A stretch of 64,000 nucleotides of DNA. Source: Falsiroseomonas sp050563545 (GTDB lineage Bacteria; Pseudomonadota; Alphaproteobacteria; Acetobacterales; Acetobacteraceae). A program made the position numbers and the translations under genes. Where the stretch lies: contig NZ_JBNXUM010000029.1 of assembly GCF_050563545.1 (NCBI RefSeq), forward strand, positions 24,658 to 88,657, written 5' to 3'. How positions within the stretch are numbered: the stretch's first letter is position 1; every line of letters starts with the position of its first letter. This document shows, piece by piece, positions 25,109-33,215 of the stretch. The notes below the pieces were generated by a model. It had not been told where the DNA came from. It did not search any database and saw only the letters and a list, made by a program, of their open reading frames with translations.

Positions 25109-26284
25109 TCAGCCCCGCGGCGGGCGGGCGCGCAGCGCGGCTTCGTTCACCTCGCAGCCCCAGCCCGGCCGGTCCGGCAGCACGAAGCAGCCATCCTCGA
25201 TCACCGGCGGGTGGCTCACGAACTCGTCCCGCCAGGGCGTGCTGTCGATGTCGATCTCCATGATGCGGAAGTTCGGGATCGCGGCGCAGAAATGCGCGCT
25301 GATGTAGCTGCAGAGATGGCCGTAGAAGTTGTGCGGCGCGCAGTTGATCTCCCACGCATCGGCCATCGCCGCGATCTTCACGCTCTCGCCGATTCCGTTC
25401 CACGGCACGTCCACGATGGCGACGTCCATCGCATACTGCTCGAGATAGGGGCGGAAATCGCGCCGCCCGTGCAGCGTCTCGCAGGACGCGATCGGGCAAG
25501 GCGCCTGGCGGCGGATCAGCGCGAGGCTTGCGGGGTCGTGGGTGTCGATCTCGAGCCAGGTCAGGCCGAAGGGCGCGACGGCCTCGGCCACCTGCAGGTA
25601 GCCCTCGGTCCGGTAGTGGAAGTTGGTGTCGAGCATGATGCCGAAGCCCGGCCCTACGGCGTCGCGGATCGTGCGCAGCTGCTGCTGCGTGTCGGCCAGC
25701 ACCTGCGCGTCCCAGTTCAGCTCCGGCCAGCCCGGCGTGCGGCCGAAACCGGGATTGAACCATGCGAGCTGCCCGTCGCGCAGCGGCATGGTGTTGGTCT
25801 TCAGGCAGCGGAACCCCGCCGCCTTCACCTCCGCCGCATGGCGCGCGAGGTCGTCGAGGGTCAGCAGCTCCGGCAGGAACCCCTTTCCGCGCTGGCCGAC
25901 GCGGTAGGTGCCGAAATGCGACCAGTAGAGCGGGATGCGGTCGCGCACGGGCCCGCCGAACAGCGCACAGACCGGCTTGCCGGCCTCCTTGCCACGGATG
26001 TCGAACAGCGCGTTCTCGATCGCGGCGATCGCCTGCTGGTTCAGCCCGCCGCGCGCCTGCCGGGTCGCGACGTGCAGCCGGGCGACGATCGCCTCGCTGC
26101 GGCGCGGGTCCTGCCCGATCAGCAGCGGCGCGAGGGCGCGGATGACGTCCGACAGCCCCTTCGATCCGAAATCCTCGTTGTATTCGGACCAGCCGACGAT
26201 GCCGCAGGCCGTGGCCACCTTCAGGAAGGAGAAGGTCCGCCACCCCGCATCGGCGACGATCGGCTCGACATGGGCGATGCGCAT
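25109..26284 (-). CDS. Mandelate racemase/muconate lactonizing enzyme family protein (KxN type)
   Basis: The 391-residue enolase-superfamily enzyme likely has its metal ligands at Asp219 (IMLDTNFHY), Glu245 (WLEIDTHD) and Glu269 (ASCETLHG). The second-strand base motif is CLKTN with Lys162 and Asn164 instead of the common KxK, and His318 (CAPHNF) is a candidate general acid/base. This pattern suits an acid-sugar dehydratase or related lyase. The gene is downstream of two Bug proteins on the same strand, the nearest ending 4 bases before it. A role in the catabolism of the acid bound by those proteins is inference. Confidence 0.87.
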   Translation of the reverse strand: MRIAHVEPIVADAGWRTFSFLKVATACGIVGWSEYNEDFGSKGLSDVIRALAPLLIGQDPRRSEAIVARLHVATRQARGGLNQQAIAAIENALFDIRGKEAGKPVCALFGGPVRDRIPLYWSHFGTYRVGQRGKGFLPELLTLDDLARHAAEVKAAGFRCLKTNTMPLRDGQLAWFNPGFGRTPGWPELNWDAQVLADTQQQLRTIRDAVGPGFGIMLDTNFHYRTEGYLQVAEAVAPFGLTWLEIDTHDPASLALIRRQAPCPIASCETLHGRRDFRPYLEQYAMDVAIVDVPWNGIGESVKIAAMADAWEINCAPHNFYGHLCSYISAHFCAAIPNFRIMEIDIDSTPWRDEFVSHPPVIEDGCFVLPDRPGWGCEVNEAALRARPPRG

Positions 26285-26288
26285 GCGA

Positions 26289-27257
26289 TCAGTCCAGCGT
26301 CAGGCCGAGATCGGCGATGATCGGCCGCCAGCGCTCCAGTTCCTCGCGGATCAGCCGCGCCATGGTGCGGCGGTCCTGGAACGCGCCGATCGTGCCGCCG
26401 GCGTTGAAGACCTGCTGCACCTCGGCCGTCTCCACCGCGTATTTCAGCGACGCCTCGAGCCGGTCGAGCACGGCGGGCGGCGTGCGCGCTGGTGCGACGA
26501 AGCCCTGCCAGCCGCCGACCAGCACGGCGGGATAGCCCTGCTCGACCGCGGTCGGCAGCTCCGGCAACAGCGGGTGGCGCTGCGGGCCAAGGAAGGCCAG
26601 CGCGCGGACACGCCCCGCATCCATCATCGCCTTGGAAACGTTCACGCCATCCACCATGAGCTGGATGGAGCCGCCGAGCATGTCCTGCAGCGCCGGCGCG
26701 CTGCCGCGATAGGGGACGTGCACGACGTTCAGCCCGGCGCTGCGCACGAAGAGCTCGAAGCCGAGATGGGTGATGCTGCCCTGTCCGCCCGAGCCGAAAT
26801 TCAGCTGCCCCGGCCGTGCCTTCGCATAGTCCACGAATTCGGGAAGCGTCCTGACCGGCAGCGTCGCCGGCACGGTGATGATCAGCCCGCCCAGCGTCAC
26901 CGTGCCCAGCGGCTCGAAATCCTCGAGCACGTTGAAGGGCAGGTTGCGGTAGAGCAGCGGGTTGATCGCGATGACGGAGTTGTTGACGTGGCAGATGGTG
27001 TAGCCGTCGGGCGTGATGCGCGCGACGTATTCCAGCGCGAGGTTGCCGTTCGCGCCGCCGCGGTTCTCGACGACGATCTGCTGGCCGAGCACGTCCGGCA
27101 TGCGCGCGGCGAGCGGCCGTCCGACCTGGTCGGACCCGCCGCCCGGCGGGAAGCCGATCACCATGCGCACCGGACGCGTCGGGAAGGATTGCGCCTGCGC
27201 GGCTGCAGGCAGCACGGGCAGCGCCGACGCGGCGGCGAGGAGGGTGCGGCGCTTCAT
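26289..27257 (-). CDS. Bug/TctC-family tripartite tricarboxylate transporter substrate-binding protein
   Basis: The 322-residue periplasmic protein has a signal peptide (MKRRTLLAAASALPVLPAAAQA) and the Bug pattern FPTRPVRMVIGFPPGGGSDQVGR cut into strands, VVENRGGANGNLALEYVARITPDGYT and NFGSGGQGSITHLGFELF, with the pocket loops around PFPPGGG-like and VPYRGSAPAL. Bug proteins bind organic acids for TctAB-type carriers, but no carrier genes are here. The start overlaps the stop of the second Bug gene upstream (TGATG). Confidence 0.93.
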   Translation of the reverse strand: MKRRTLLAAASALPVLPAAAQAQSFPTRPVRMVIGFPPGGGSDQVGRPLAARMPDVLGQQIVVENRGGANGNLALEYVARITPDGYTICHVNNSVIAINPLLYRNLPFNVLEDFEPLGTVTLGGLIITVPATLPVRTLPEFVDYAKARPGQLNFGSGGQGSITHLGFELFVRSAGLNVVHVPYRGSAPALQDMLGGSIQLMVDGVNVSKAMMDAGRVRALAFLGPQRHPLLPELPTAVEQGYPAVLVGGWQGFVAPARTPPAVLDRLEASLKYAVETAEVQQVFNAGGTIGAFQDRRTMARLIREELERWRPIIADLGLTLD

Positions 27258-28207
27258 CAGGACGACACCTTCTGCTGGGCGGTGCGGATTGCGTTCGCGG
27301 TCTCGGCGATGGCGGCGTCCAGCGCCTCGCCGGCCAGGGCGTCGGCGATGTAGCCGTCGTCCTGCGACTTCGACTGGTAGTCCTGTGACAGCACGGCTTC
27401 GCGCAGCACCGAGATCAACGCGGCGCGGGTCTCTGCCGGCATGCCGGCCGGGGCGTTGACGAAGGTCATCTGCGTCAGCCGGCCGAAGGGATGTGCGCGC
27501 AGGCCGAGTTCGACCACGGTCGGCACGTCGGGAAGCTGCCGCACGCGGTCCTCTTCCACCACCGCCAGCACACGGAGCGCGCCGCTGCGGATCTGGCCGA
27601 AGACGTCGTTCGGCTTGACGATGGCGAGGTCGAGATGGCCGCCGATCAGCTCCGTCGCCACGCGCGACGCGCCGGGATAGCCGACATAGGTGAACTGCCC
27701 GCCGAGCTGCTCCGCCATGCCGGCCAGGCGCAGATGGCCGATGGTGCCGCGCGGCCCTGCCGCGCCGATGGACGGCCCCGGCCCGGCGCGCATCGCCTCG
27801 ACCACAAGCTGGAAGCGCGCGAAGCGGGACGCGCCCCCGGTGACGATCACCAGCGGGTCCACCGCGACCCGGACCAGCGGCGTGAACTGCTCGAAACGCA
27901 GCGGGATCTCGTTGGCGACGATCTGGCCGATCAGGCCGGAGGATCCCATCCCGAGCGTGCGGCCATCGGGGCGCGACTGCGCGACGCGGCTCATGCCCAC
28001 CATGGAGCCGCCGCCGACCAGGTTCTCCACGACCAGCCTGTGCCCGCGCGGCTCGAGCACCGGCTGCAGGCGCCGCGCCAGCAGGTCGGTGGCGCCGCCC
28101 GCGGCGAAGGGCACGATCATCCGGATCTCGGCCGGCACGCCCTGCGCGAGCCCGGGGCGGGCGAAGCCGCCCGCCGCCAGTGCGGCGATCAGCGCACGTC
28201 GTTGCAT
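27257..28207 (-). CDS. Bug/TctC-family substrate-binding protein
   Basis: The 316-residue product starts at an ATG with GGAGGAGAGG just upstream. It has a signal peptide (MQRRALIAALAAGGFARPGLAQG) and the Bug features IRMIVPFAAGGATDLLARRL, VVENLVGGGSMVGM and TYVGYPGASRVATEL. It diverges clearly from its neighbour, since the region that usually reads VPYRG is VGYPG. Two adjacent binding proteins, with no membrane subunits nearby, may feed a shared carrier elsewhere or act as sensors. Directly upstream is the GntR gene of the same strand, so the three probably share one transcript. Confidence 0.91.
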   Translation of the reverse strand: MQRRALIAALAAGGFARPGLAQGVPAEIRMIVPFAAGGATDLLARRLQPVLEPRGHRLVVENLVGGGSMVGMSRVAQSRPDGRTLGMGSSGLIGQIVANEIPLRFEQFTPLVRVAVDPLVIVTGGASRFARFQLVVEAMRAGPGPSIGAAGPRGTIGHLRLAGMAEQLGGQFTYVGYPGASRVATELIGGHLDLAIVKPNDVFGQIRSGALRVLAVVEEDRVRQLPDVPTVVELGLRAHPFGRLTQMTFVNAPAGMPAETRAALISVLREAVLSQDYQSKSQDDGYIADALAGEALDAAIAETANAIRTAQQKVSS

Positions 28208-28254
28208 GCGTCCTCTCCTCCCCGTTCGCGGCGCAGCGCGCGGCCGCGCCCGCA

Positions 28255-28956
28255 TCACGTCACGTCGTCAGGTTCCGCCATCGCGTCGATGATGTCGTCC
28301 CGCGCGCCGCGGATGTGGCGGTCGTGGATCTCGCCGGCCGCGGCGGCGTCGCCGGCGGCCAGCGCCTCGACCATGGCGTCGTGTTCCGCGAGCACCGTTT
28401 CGACGCGTCCCGGGCGGTAGCCCACTCGGGTGCGAAGCGCACCGATGAGGTTGCTGTGCAGGTCGAGCAGCCGGATCGCCTCGTCGTTGCCGGCGGCAGC
28501 CTCGATGGTGCGGTGGAAGGCGCGGTTCAGGCGCACGATGGATTGCATGTCGCGTGTCCGATGCGCGGTGCGGAGCTCCGCCTGGATGGCGCGCAACGCC
28601 GCGATGTCGTCGGGCGTCAGCGCGCCGGCGGCCTGGCGTGTCAGGTATCCCTCCAGCGCCTCGCGGATGCCGAAGAGGTTGCGCACGAACTGCGCGTCCA
28701 TGCGGCGGACGGTGGCGCCGCGGTTGGGGGACATCACGACCAGCCCCTCGCCCTGGAGCTGCTGCAGCGCCTCGCGCACGGGCATGTGCGACAGGCCGTA
28801 GCGTGTCGCGAGGTCCTGGATCTTCAGCCGCATGCCCGGCGGCAGGCGACCGGCGATGATCTCCGCGCGCAGGTGCTCGTGCACGCGCTGGTAGACCGTG
28901 CTGCCGAAGGGCAGCGCGCTGGTTCCGACATCGGGATCGGGGCGGATGAGGGACAT
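28255..28956 (-). CDS. GntR-family regulator (FCD subfamily)
   Basis: The 233-residue regulator has an N-terminal winged helix (IQDLATRYGLSHMPVREALQQLQGEGLV) and a C-terminal FCD ligand-binding helix bundle with SIVRLNRAFHRTIEAAAGN and VLAEHDAMVEAL. The ATG at 28956 is preceded by AGGAA. It is divergent from an enolase-superfamily gene over 87 bp holding two dyads, and it heads the minus-strand unit of two Bug proteins and a second enolase-superfamily gene. It probably controls both directions. The inducer is likely the acid handled by these genes. Confidence 0.88.
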   Translation of the reverse strand: MSLIRPDPDVGTSALPFGSTVYQRVHEHLRAEIIAGRLPPGMRLKIQDLATRYGLSHMPVREALQQLQGEGLVVMSPNRGATVRRMDAQFVRNLFGIREALEGYLTRQAAGALTPDDIAALRAIQAELRTAHRTRDMQSIVRLNRAFHRTIEAAAGNDEAIRLLDLHSNLIGALRTRVGYRPGRVETVLAEHDAMVEALAAGDAAAAGEIHDRHIRGARDDIIDAMAEPDDVT

Positions 28957-28996
28957 GGCGGGTTCCTGTCGGTGAGGATGGACAAGGGCTGCGCAT

Positions 28997-29028
28997 CGAG
29001 TCAACACTCGCATGTCGTTTTGATCAAA
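28997..29028. promoter_or_regulatory. Two dyads in GntR/dehydratase divergent gap
   Basis: CGAGT-CAAC-ACTCG (28997-29010) and the perfect 10-bp palindrome TTTGATCAAA (29019-29028) lie between the divergent starts at 28956 and 29044. The second lies only 15 bp before the enolase-superfamily start, a good place for a repressor. Binding by the adjacent GntR protein is inference. Confidence 0.55.
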
Positions 29029-29043
29029 TATGAGGAGCAGGTG

Positions 29044-30219
29044 ATGCAGGTCGCCGCCGTCCGGGTCCACCGCACGCGCTTCAGCGCCATGCGCGAAGGC
29101 GCCGCCCATGCCGTGCTGCCGGTGGAAGTGATCACGGATGACGGCCTGCGCGGCGCCGGCGAGATCGGCCTGGCCTATGGCGCGGGGGGCCGCGGCGCGG
29201 CGGAGATCCTGCTCGAACTCGCGCGCACCCGCCTGCTCGGCCGCGATCCCTTCCGCACCGAGCAGATCCAGGACGAACTGCGCCGCGACACCTTCTGGGG
29301 ACATGTTCCCGGCCCGATCCTCGGCGCGGCGATCAGCGCGCTGGACGAGGCGCTGTGGGACATCAAGGGCAAGGCGCTCGGCCAGCCCGTGCATGTGCTG
29401 CTCGGCGGCGCCTGCCGCGACCGGCTGCGGCTCTATTGCAATGGCTGGTACCGCGGCCTGGGCCCGCCGGACGCCTATGCGCGGGCGGCGAAGGAGGTGC
29501 AGGCGCGCGGCTTCACCGCGCTGAAGTTCGACCCGATGAAGCTGGATGCCGAGGGCCGCGCCCACCACGTCACGCGCCACATCGAGCGCTGGTACGAGGA
29601 CCTGGCGGTCGCCCGCGTGGAAGCGGTGCGCGACGCCGTCGGTCCGGCGATGGACATCATTGTCGAGCTGCACGGCAACATGTGGCCGATGGACAGCATC
29701 CGCTTCGGCCGCCGCATTGCCCACACGCGCCCTTTCTGCATGGAGGAGGTGGCGGATGCCGAGGACGCGGGCGCGGCGCGCGAGGTCGGGCTGCAGACCG
29801 GCATCGCGATCGCCGGCGGCGAGCGGCTCTCGACGGCCGGCGACTTCCGCCGGCATTTCGAGGCGAAGGCCTTCTCGCTGGCGCAGCCCGACATGGGGAT
29901 CGCCGGCGGCTTCACCGGCGTGCGGCAGATCGCGGCGCTGGCCGCTGCGCATGGTGTCTATCTCCAGCCCCATAATTGCGGCGGCCCGGTTTCCACCGCG
30001 GCCTGCGTGAACCTGTCCTTCGCGACGCCTAACTTCCTGATCCAGGAGATCTTCCCGGCCTGGCCGGAGGACGACCGCCTGGACATGGTGGACGAGGCGT
30101 TTGAGCGCGGCATCGTGGACGGGCATCTTCCCCTGCCGACCCGCCCCGGCCTGGGTGTCGAGCTCCGCCCGGACTACCTGAAGGGCTGCGACCTGCTTGG
30201 CGAGGTGCAGCGGGATTAG
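29044..30219 (+). CDS. Mandelate racemase/muconate lactonizing enzyme family protein (KxD type, galactonate dehydratase-like)
   Basis: The 391-residue enolase-superfamily enzyme has Lys161/Asp163 in KFDPMK, likely metal ligands Glu208 (IIVELHGN), Glu234 or Glu235 (CMEEVAD) and Glu260 (AGGERLS), plus His210 and His310 (LQPHNCGGP) as candidate acid/base residues. The HGN and QPHN motifs are those of the galactonate or gluconate dehydratase group, which convert aldonic acids to 2-keto-3-deoxy acids. GAGGAGCAGGTG precedes the ATG. It is divergent from the GntR gene and probably regulated by it. It is a different subgroup from the minus-strand relative at 25109-26284. Confidence 0.88.
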   Translation: MQVAAVRVHRTRFSAMREGAAHAVLPVEVITDDGLRGAGEIGLAYGAGGRGAAEILLELARTRLLGRDPFRTEQIQDELRRDTFWGHVPGPILGAAISALDEALWDIKGKALGQPVHVLLGGACRDRLRLYCNGWYRGLGPPDAYARAAKEVQARGFTALKFDPMKLDAEGRAHHVTRHIERWYEDLAVARVEAVRDAVGPAMDIIVELHGNMWPMDSIRFGRRIAHTRPFCMEEVADAEDAGAAREVGLQTGIAIAGGERLSTAGDFRRHFEAKAFSLAQPDMGIAGGFTGVRQIAALAAAHGVYLQPHNCGGPVSTAACVNLSFATPNFLIQEIFPAWPEDDRLDMVDEAFERGIVDGHLPLPTRPGLGVELRPDYLKGCDLLGEVQRD

Positions 30220-30511
30220 CCGGAGATCGCCGCGTGGGCAGGGCGCAGGCCGACGAGCGTCGACCACGCTGATCCGGTCCGGCCGGGCAGGCCGGCGCGA
30301 AACCTTCGCGCCGCTCCCGGCGAAGGCGGGATGGGCCGCCAGGCCGCGCGTGCTACGCGCGGCACGGGGGCGCGTGCGAACCGATCGTCGATGGGGTGCC
30401 GATGCCGCGCCGGATTGCCGCAGATCCCCTGCTTCCGCCCGCCCGCGCCAGGGCAGTGCGGCCCCGCCCTGCAGCTGCCCGATCAGCGCGGTGAAGGCGA
30501 CGGTCCCCGCC
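30220..30511. other. Intergenic stretch without recognised gene
   Basis: Nothing recognisable as a gene or repeat was seen between the dehydratase-like gene and the OpgC-like gene. A promoter for the latter presumably lies here. Confidence 0.5.
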
Positions 30512-31624
30512 ATGCCGGCACGACCGCCGCGCGACCTGCGGCTCGACGTGGTGCGCGGCTGGATGCAGCTCAGCATCTTCGTCTCGCATATCGCGGGCAC
30601 CGGCCTCTATTGGTTCATCCATGCGAGCTGGGGCCTGTCCGACAGTTCCGAGCAGTTCGTCTTTCTCTCCGGCCTCGGCCTCGGCTCCGTCTTCGCGCTG
30701 AAATCGGTGCGGGACGGGTTCGCCGGCGCCGTGCGCGATCTCGGGGGGCGCCTGCGCCGGCTCTATGCGATGCATCTCGGCGTGGTCGCCGTCCTTGCCG
30801 TGCTGGCGGCCTGGGCGGATGCGAGGCTTCTGCCAGGCGAGGCGGCGCGGATGGGATGGGGCTTCCTGGCCGCGGCGCCCGCCGAGGCGCTCGCCGGGCT
30901 CGCCGTCGGGCTCTACCAGCCGGACTTCACCGGCATCCTGCCGCTCTTCGCCTGGTGCATGCTGCTGCTGCCGGGCTTCCTGTGGCTCGCCGGGCGCTTC
31001 GGCGCCTGGGCGCTGCTGCCCTCCGCGGCGCTCTATGCCGGGGTGCAGCTCGGCGGGCTCGAGGTGCCGGGCATCGGCGGCACGGCGCTCTCGTTCAACC
31101 CGCTGGCCTGGCAGTTCCTGTTCCTGCTCGGCGCCTGGTTCGGACGTCAGAAGCTGCTCGCGGGCCGCGCGCTGCCCGCGCATCCGCTGGTGACCGCCGG
31201 CGCCGCGGCGGTGGTGGCGGTCGGCTTCTACGCGCGGCTCGTGGACCATGGCGCATTGCCCTATCTCGGCCTGGGCGGGGAGCTGCTGGAAGGCAAGTCG
31301 GACCTTCCGCCGACGCGGCTGCTGCACGCGCTCGCGCTCGCCTGGCTCGTCGCCTGCATCCTCCCGCGGGAGGCGGGCTGGATGCGGGGTCGGCTCGGCA
31401 TGACGCTCGCGGCGATCGGACGCAACAGCCTGCCGGTCTTCTGCCTGGGCCTCGTGCTCTCCTGGGTGGCCAGCACGGCGCTGCGCCTGCATCCGCAAGC
31501 GGCGCCCTGGCTCGATCCGCTGCTGATCCTTGCCGGCACCGGCCTGTTGGCGAGCTTCGCGCTCTGGGCTGACCGCGGCGGCGCCGCCCGGCGCACCGGC
31601 CCGGAGCGGGCTGGCGGCGCCTAG
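30512..31624 (+). CDS. OpgC-like membrane acyltransferase domain protein
   Basis: The 370-residue integral membrane protein has about ten helices. The N-terminal RDLRLDVVRGWMQLSIFVSHI, EQFVFLSGLGLGSVFALK and LRRLYAMHLGVV, and the FNPLAWQFLFLLGAWFG segment, match the OpgC family, which succinylates or otherwise acylates periplasmic glucans. Such enzymes use an acyl donor at the inner membrane. It is monocistronic: the previous gene is 292 bp away and the next is convergent, with a 4-base overlap of stops. The true acceptor is unknown. Confidence 0.85.
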   Translation: MPARPPRDLRLDVVRGWMQLSIFVSHIAGTGLYWFIHASWGLSDSSEQFVFLSGLGLGSVFALKSVRDGFAGAVRDLGGRLRRLYAMHLGVVAVLAVLAAWADARLLPGEAARMGWGFLAAAPAEALAGLAVGLYQPDFTGILPLFAWCMLLLPGFLWLAGRFGAWALLPSAALYAGVQLGGLEVPGIGGTALSFNPLAWQFLFLLGAWFGRQKLLAGRALPAHPLVTAGAAAVVAVGFYARLVDHGALPYLGLGGELLEGKSDLPPTRLLHALALAWLVACILPREAGWMRGRLGMTLAAIGRNSLPVFCLGLVLSWVASTALRLHPQAAPWLDPLLILAGTGLLASFALWADRGGAARRTGPERAGGA

Positions 31625-32148
31625 CGTAAGCGCGCCCCGATCCAGGGCAGCCGCGCGAGCCAGCCCGGCACCTCGCGGCGGTGCAGCACAAGGATCAGCG
31701 CCGACATCAGCAGCGTGAAGACCGCTTCCTTGAACAGCACGCCGCCATCGCCGTAGGGGTCTATGCCGAGCGGGCTCACGGTGTGGAAGAAGATCGCGCC
31801 CGCCATGGTGGCGAAGGACAGCGCGGCACCTGGCACGCGCGTCCAGGGCAGCAGGACCAGGATGGCGCCGACGATCTCTTGCACGGCGACGAACAGGCGG
31901 AACGGCTTCTCCCCGCCCGGCGTGCCGAGCCAGTCCGACAGGATGCCGAACAGGTGGACCGAGCCCTCGGCGCCGGTCAGCTTGTACTGCTCGTAGTAGC
32001 CGAGCTCCCAGGCGATCCAGCCCGCGGCGAGCCAGGATGCGATCCGCGCCGCGCGCGGCATGGCGGCAAGCCCCGCCGCCCCGATCGGCGTCCGCGCGCC
32101 GGTGTCGGGCTGCAGGCCGTCGCGGAGGGACGCGGTTCCGGTGTACAT
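31621..32148 (-). CDS. DoxX-like four-helix membrane protein, paralogue A
   Basis: The 175-residue product has about four membrane helices (from ARIASWLAAGWIAWELGYYEQ onward) and the loop ILSDWLGTPGGEKPFRLFV, followed by EIVGAILVLLPWTRVPGAALSF. This is the DoxX/SURF4-like small membrane family; several members act in redox or membrane stress, but no reaction is assigned. A close paralogue lies at 49963-50499. The two share long identical runs, so one is a duplicate or an acquired copy. It is convergent with the OpgC-like gene. Confidence 0.82.
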   Translation of the reverse strand: MYTGTASLRDGLQPDTGARTPIGAAGLAAMPRAARIASWLAAGWIAWELGYYEQYKLTGAEGSVHLFGILSDWLGTPGGEKPFRLFVAVQEIVGAILVLLPWTRVPGAALSFATMAGAIFFHTVSPLGIDPYGDGGVLFKEAVFTLLMSALILVLHRREVPGWLARLPWIGARLR

Positions 32149-32265
32149 GCGAAGGGCCTTTCTGCTGCGCCGCGCCGCGCGGGATCGCGCGGTCTGCCGT
32201 CATGTCCCTCTTCGCGCCACGACCGCCCCGCGTTACGGGGCGCACGCCGACCGCGGCGTGTCGGA

Positions 32266-32352
32266 TAGATAAAGGACCTTGCGCCCCTGCCCGACCGGCT
32301 GCGCGCCGGCGACGAGGCCTCCTTCGCCGAGCTCCTGCGCGCCGACGCATGA
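32266..32352 (+). pseudogene. Remnant of an ECF sigma factor N-terminus
   Basis: After an in-frame stop, the plus strand reads DLAPLPDRLRAGDEASFAEL and then LRADA before a TGA at 32350-32352. The RLRAGDEASFAEL core is the start of region 2 of ECF sigma factors and aligns with VARLRAGEEAAFAELVRA of the sigma factor at 52324. Only about 25 codons remain. It lies just before the promoter of the intact sigma factor, so it may be the stump of a lost duplicate. Confidence 0.5.
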
Positions 32353-32358
32353 GCGCCT

Positions 32359-32384
32359 GTAACCATTTGCCACCGCCGCGCGAA
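32359..32384 (+). promoter_or_regulatory. sigF-type ECF promoter, GTAACC-N16-CGAA
   Basis: GTAACC at 32359-32364 and CGAA at 32381-32384 are separated by exactly 16 bases. From memory this is the -35/-10 pattern reported for Caulobacter SigF, whose anti-sigma partner is NrsF. It lies about 200 bp before the sigma gene, implying autoregulation with a long leader. Confidence 0.62.
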
Positions 32385-32587
32385 GTCCAGGCTGCGAGCG
32401 GAGTTTTCCCCGATGTCCCTGACCCGTCCCGGCCCCTGCCGCGCCCTGCGCAGCGATCGCGTGATGGATCGCGCCGCGCGGGCATGGCAGCATCCCGACC
32501 GGGCGAGCGGCCCGCGTCTCGACGGGGATCCTCCATGCACCACGCGCGATCATCGGCGCAGCGGCATCGTCGGGATCACGGCCTGAC

Positions 32588-33211
32588 ATGGAGGCCACGC
32601 TCGAACTGCTCCCGCCGCCGCGCCGCCGGGCCGCGCGGATGACGGCGGAGGACCTCGCCGGCGCGGCGCGCGACGCGCGCTGGAGCGCCCTGATGGCCGC
32701 CGGCCAGCAGGGCGACGCGCAGGCCTACGAGACGCTCCTCCGGGAAGCGACGCCGCGCATCCGCGCGCTGTGCCGGGCCCGCATCCGCGACGCGGCTGAG
32801 GTGGAGGACGCGGTGCAGGACACGCTGCTGACGCTGCACTCGCTTCGCCACACCTACGACCCCGCGCGTCCTTTTGGCGCCTGGCTCGCCACCATTGCGA
32901 CCCGGCGGGCCGTGGACCGCGTGCGGCGGCGCGCCCGCGGCGCCGGCCGCGAGGCGCCGATCGACGACCTGCCGGAGCACCTGGCGGCCACGCCACCCCA
33001 GGGCGAGGAGTGGCTCGCGGCGCGCCAGCTGCGCGAGGCGGTCGCCAGCCTGCCCGAAAGCCAGCGGACGGCGCTGAGGCTCGCCAAGCTGGAAGGGCTT
33101 TCGCTGCACGAGGCGTCCGAGCGCTCCGGGCTGAGCGTCGCCGCGCTGAAGGTCGCGACGCACCGGGCGCTGCACGCACTCCGGCGGCGCTTCGGCGCCG
33201 GGGAAGGCTGA
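32588..33211 (+). CDS. ECF sigma factor (SigF-type, NrsF partner)
   Basis: The 207-residue sigma-70 family protein has region 2 with DAAEVEDAVQDTLLTLHSLRHTYD at about residues 75-98 and PFGAWLATIATRRAVDRVRR, the promoter-melting part. Region 4 has LPESQRTALRLAKLEGLSLHEAS and a helix-turn-helix SGLSVAALKVATHRAL. The gene is followed 5 bases later by nrsF, the membrane anti-sigma factor of the SigF group. A GTAACC-N16-CGAA element upstream supports self-activation. SigF relatives answer heavy-metal or oxidative stress (chromate, cadmium, hypochlorite). The start ATG has only a weak ribosome site. Confidence 0.9.
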   Translation: MEATLELLPPPRRRAARMTAEDLAGAARDARWSALMAAGQQGDAQAYETLLREATPRIRALCRARIRDAAEVEDAVQDTLLTLHSLRHTYDPARPFGAWLATIATRRAVDRVRRRARGAGREAPIDDLPEHLAATPPQGEEWLAARQLREAVASLPESQRTALRLAKLEGLSLHEASERSGLSVAALKVATHRALHALRRRFGAGEG

Positions 33212-33215
33212 GGCG

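Larger units (their letters stand above)
32149..32587. other. Upstream region of the sigma factor, with hairpin and sigma remnant
   Basis: This stretch holds a GCCCCG-N5-CGGGGC hairpin (32225-32241), a short ECF-sigma-like remnant, the sigF-type promoter and, on the plus strand, a 57-codon frame (32413-32586) whose stop lies one base before the sigma ATG. That small frame is Arg-rich and not recognised; it may be a leader peptide or chance. Confidence 0.5.
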
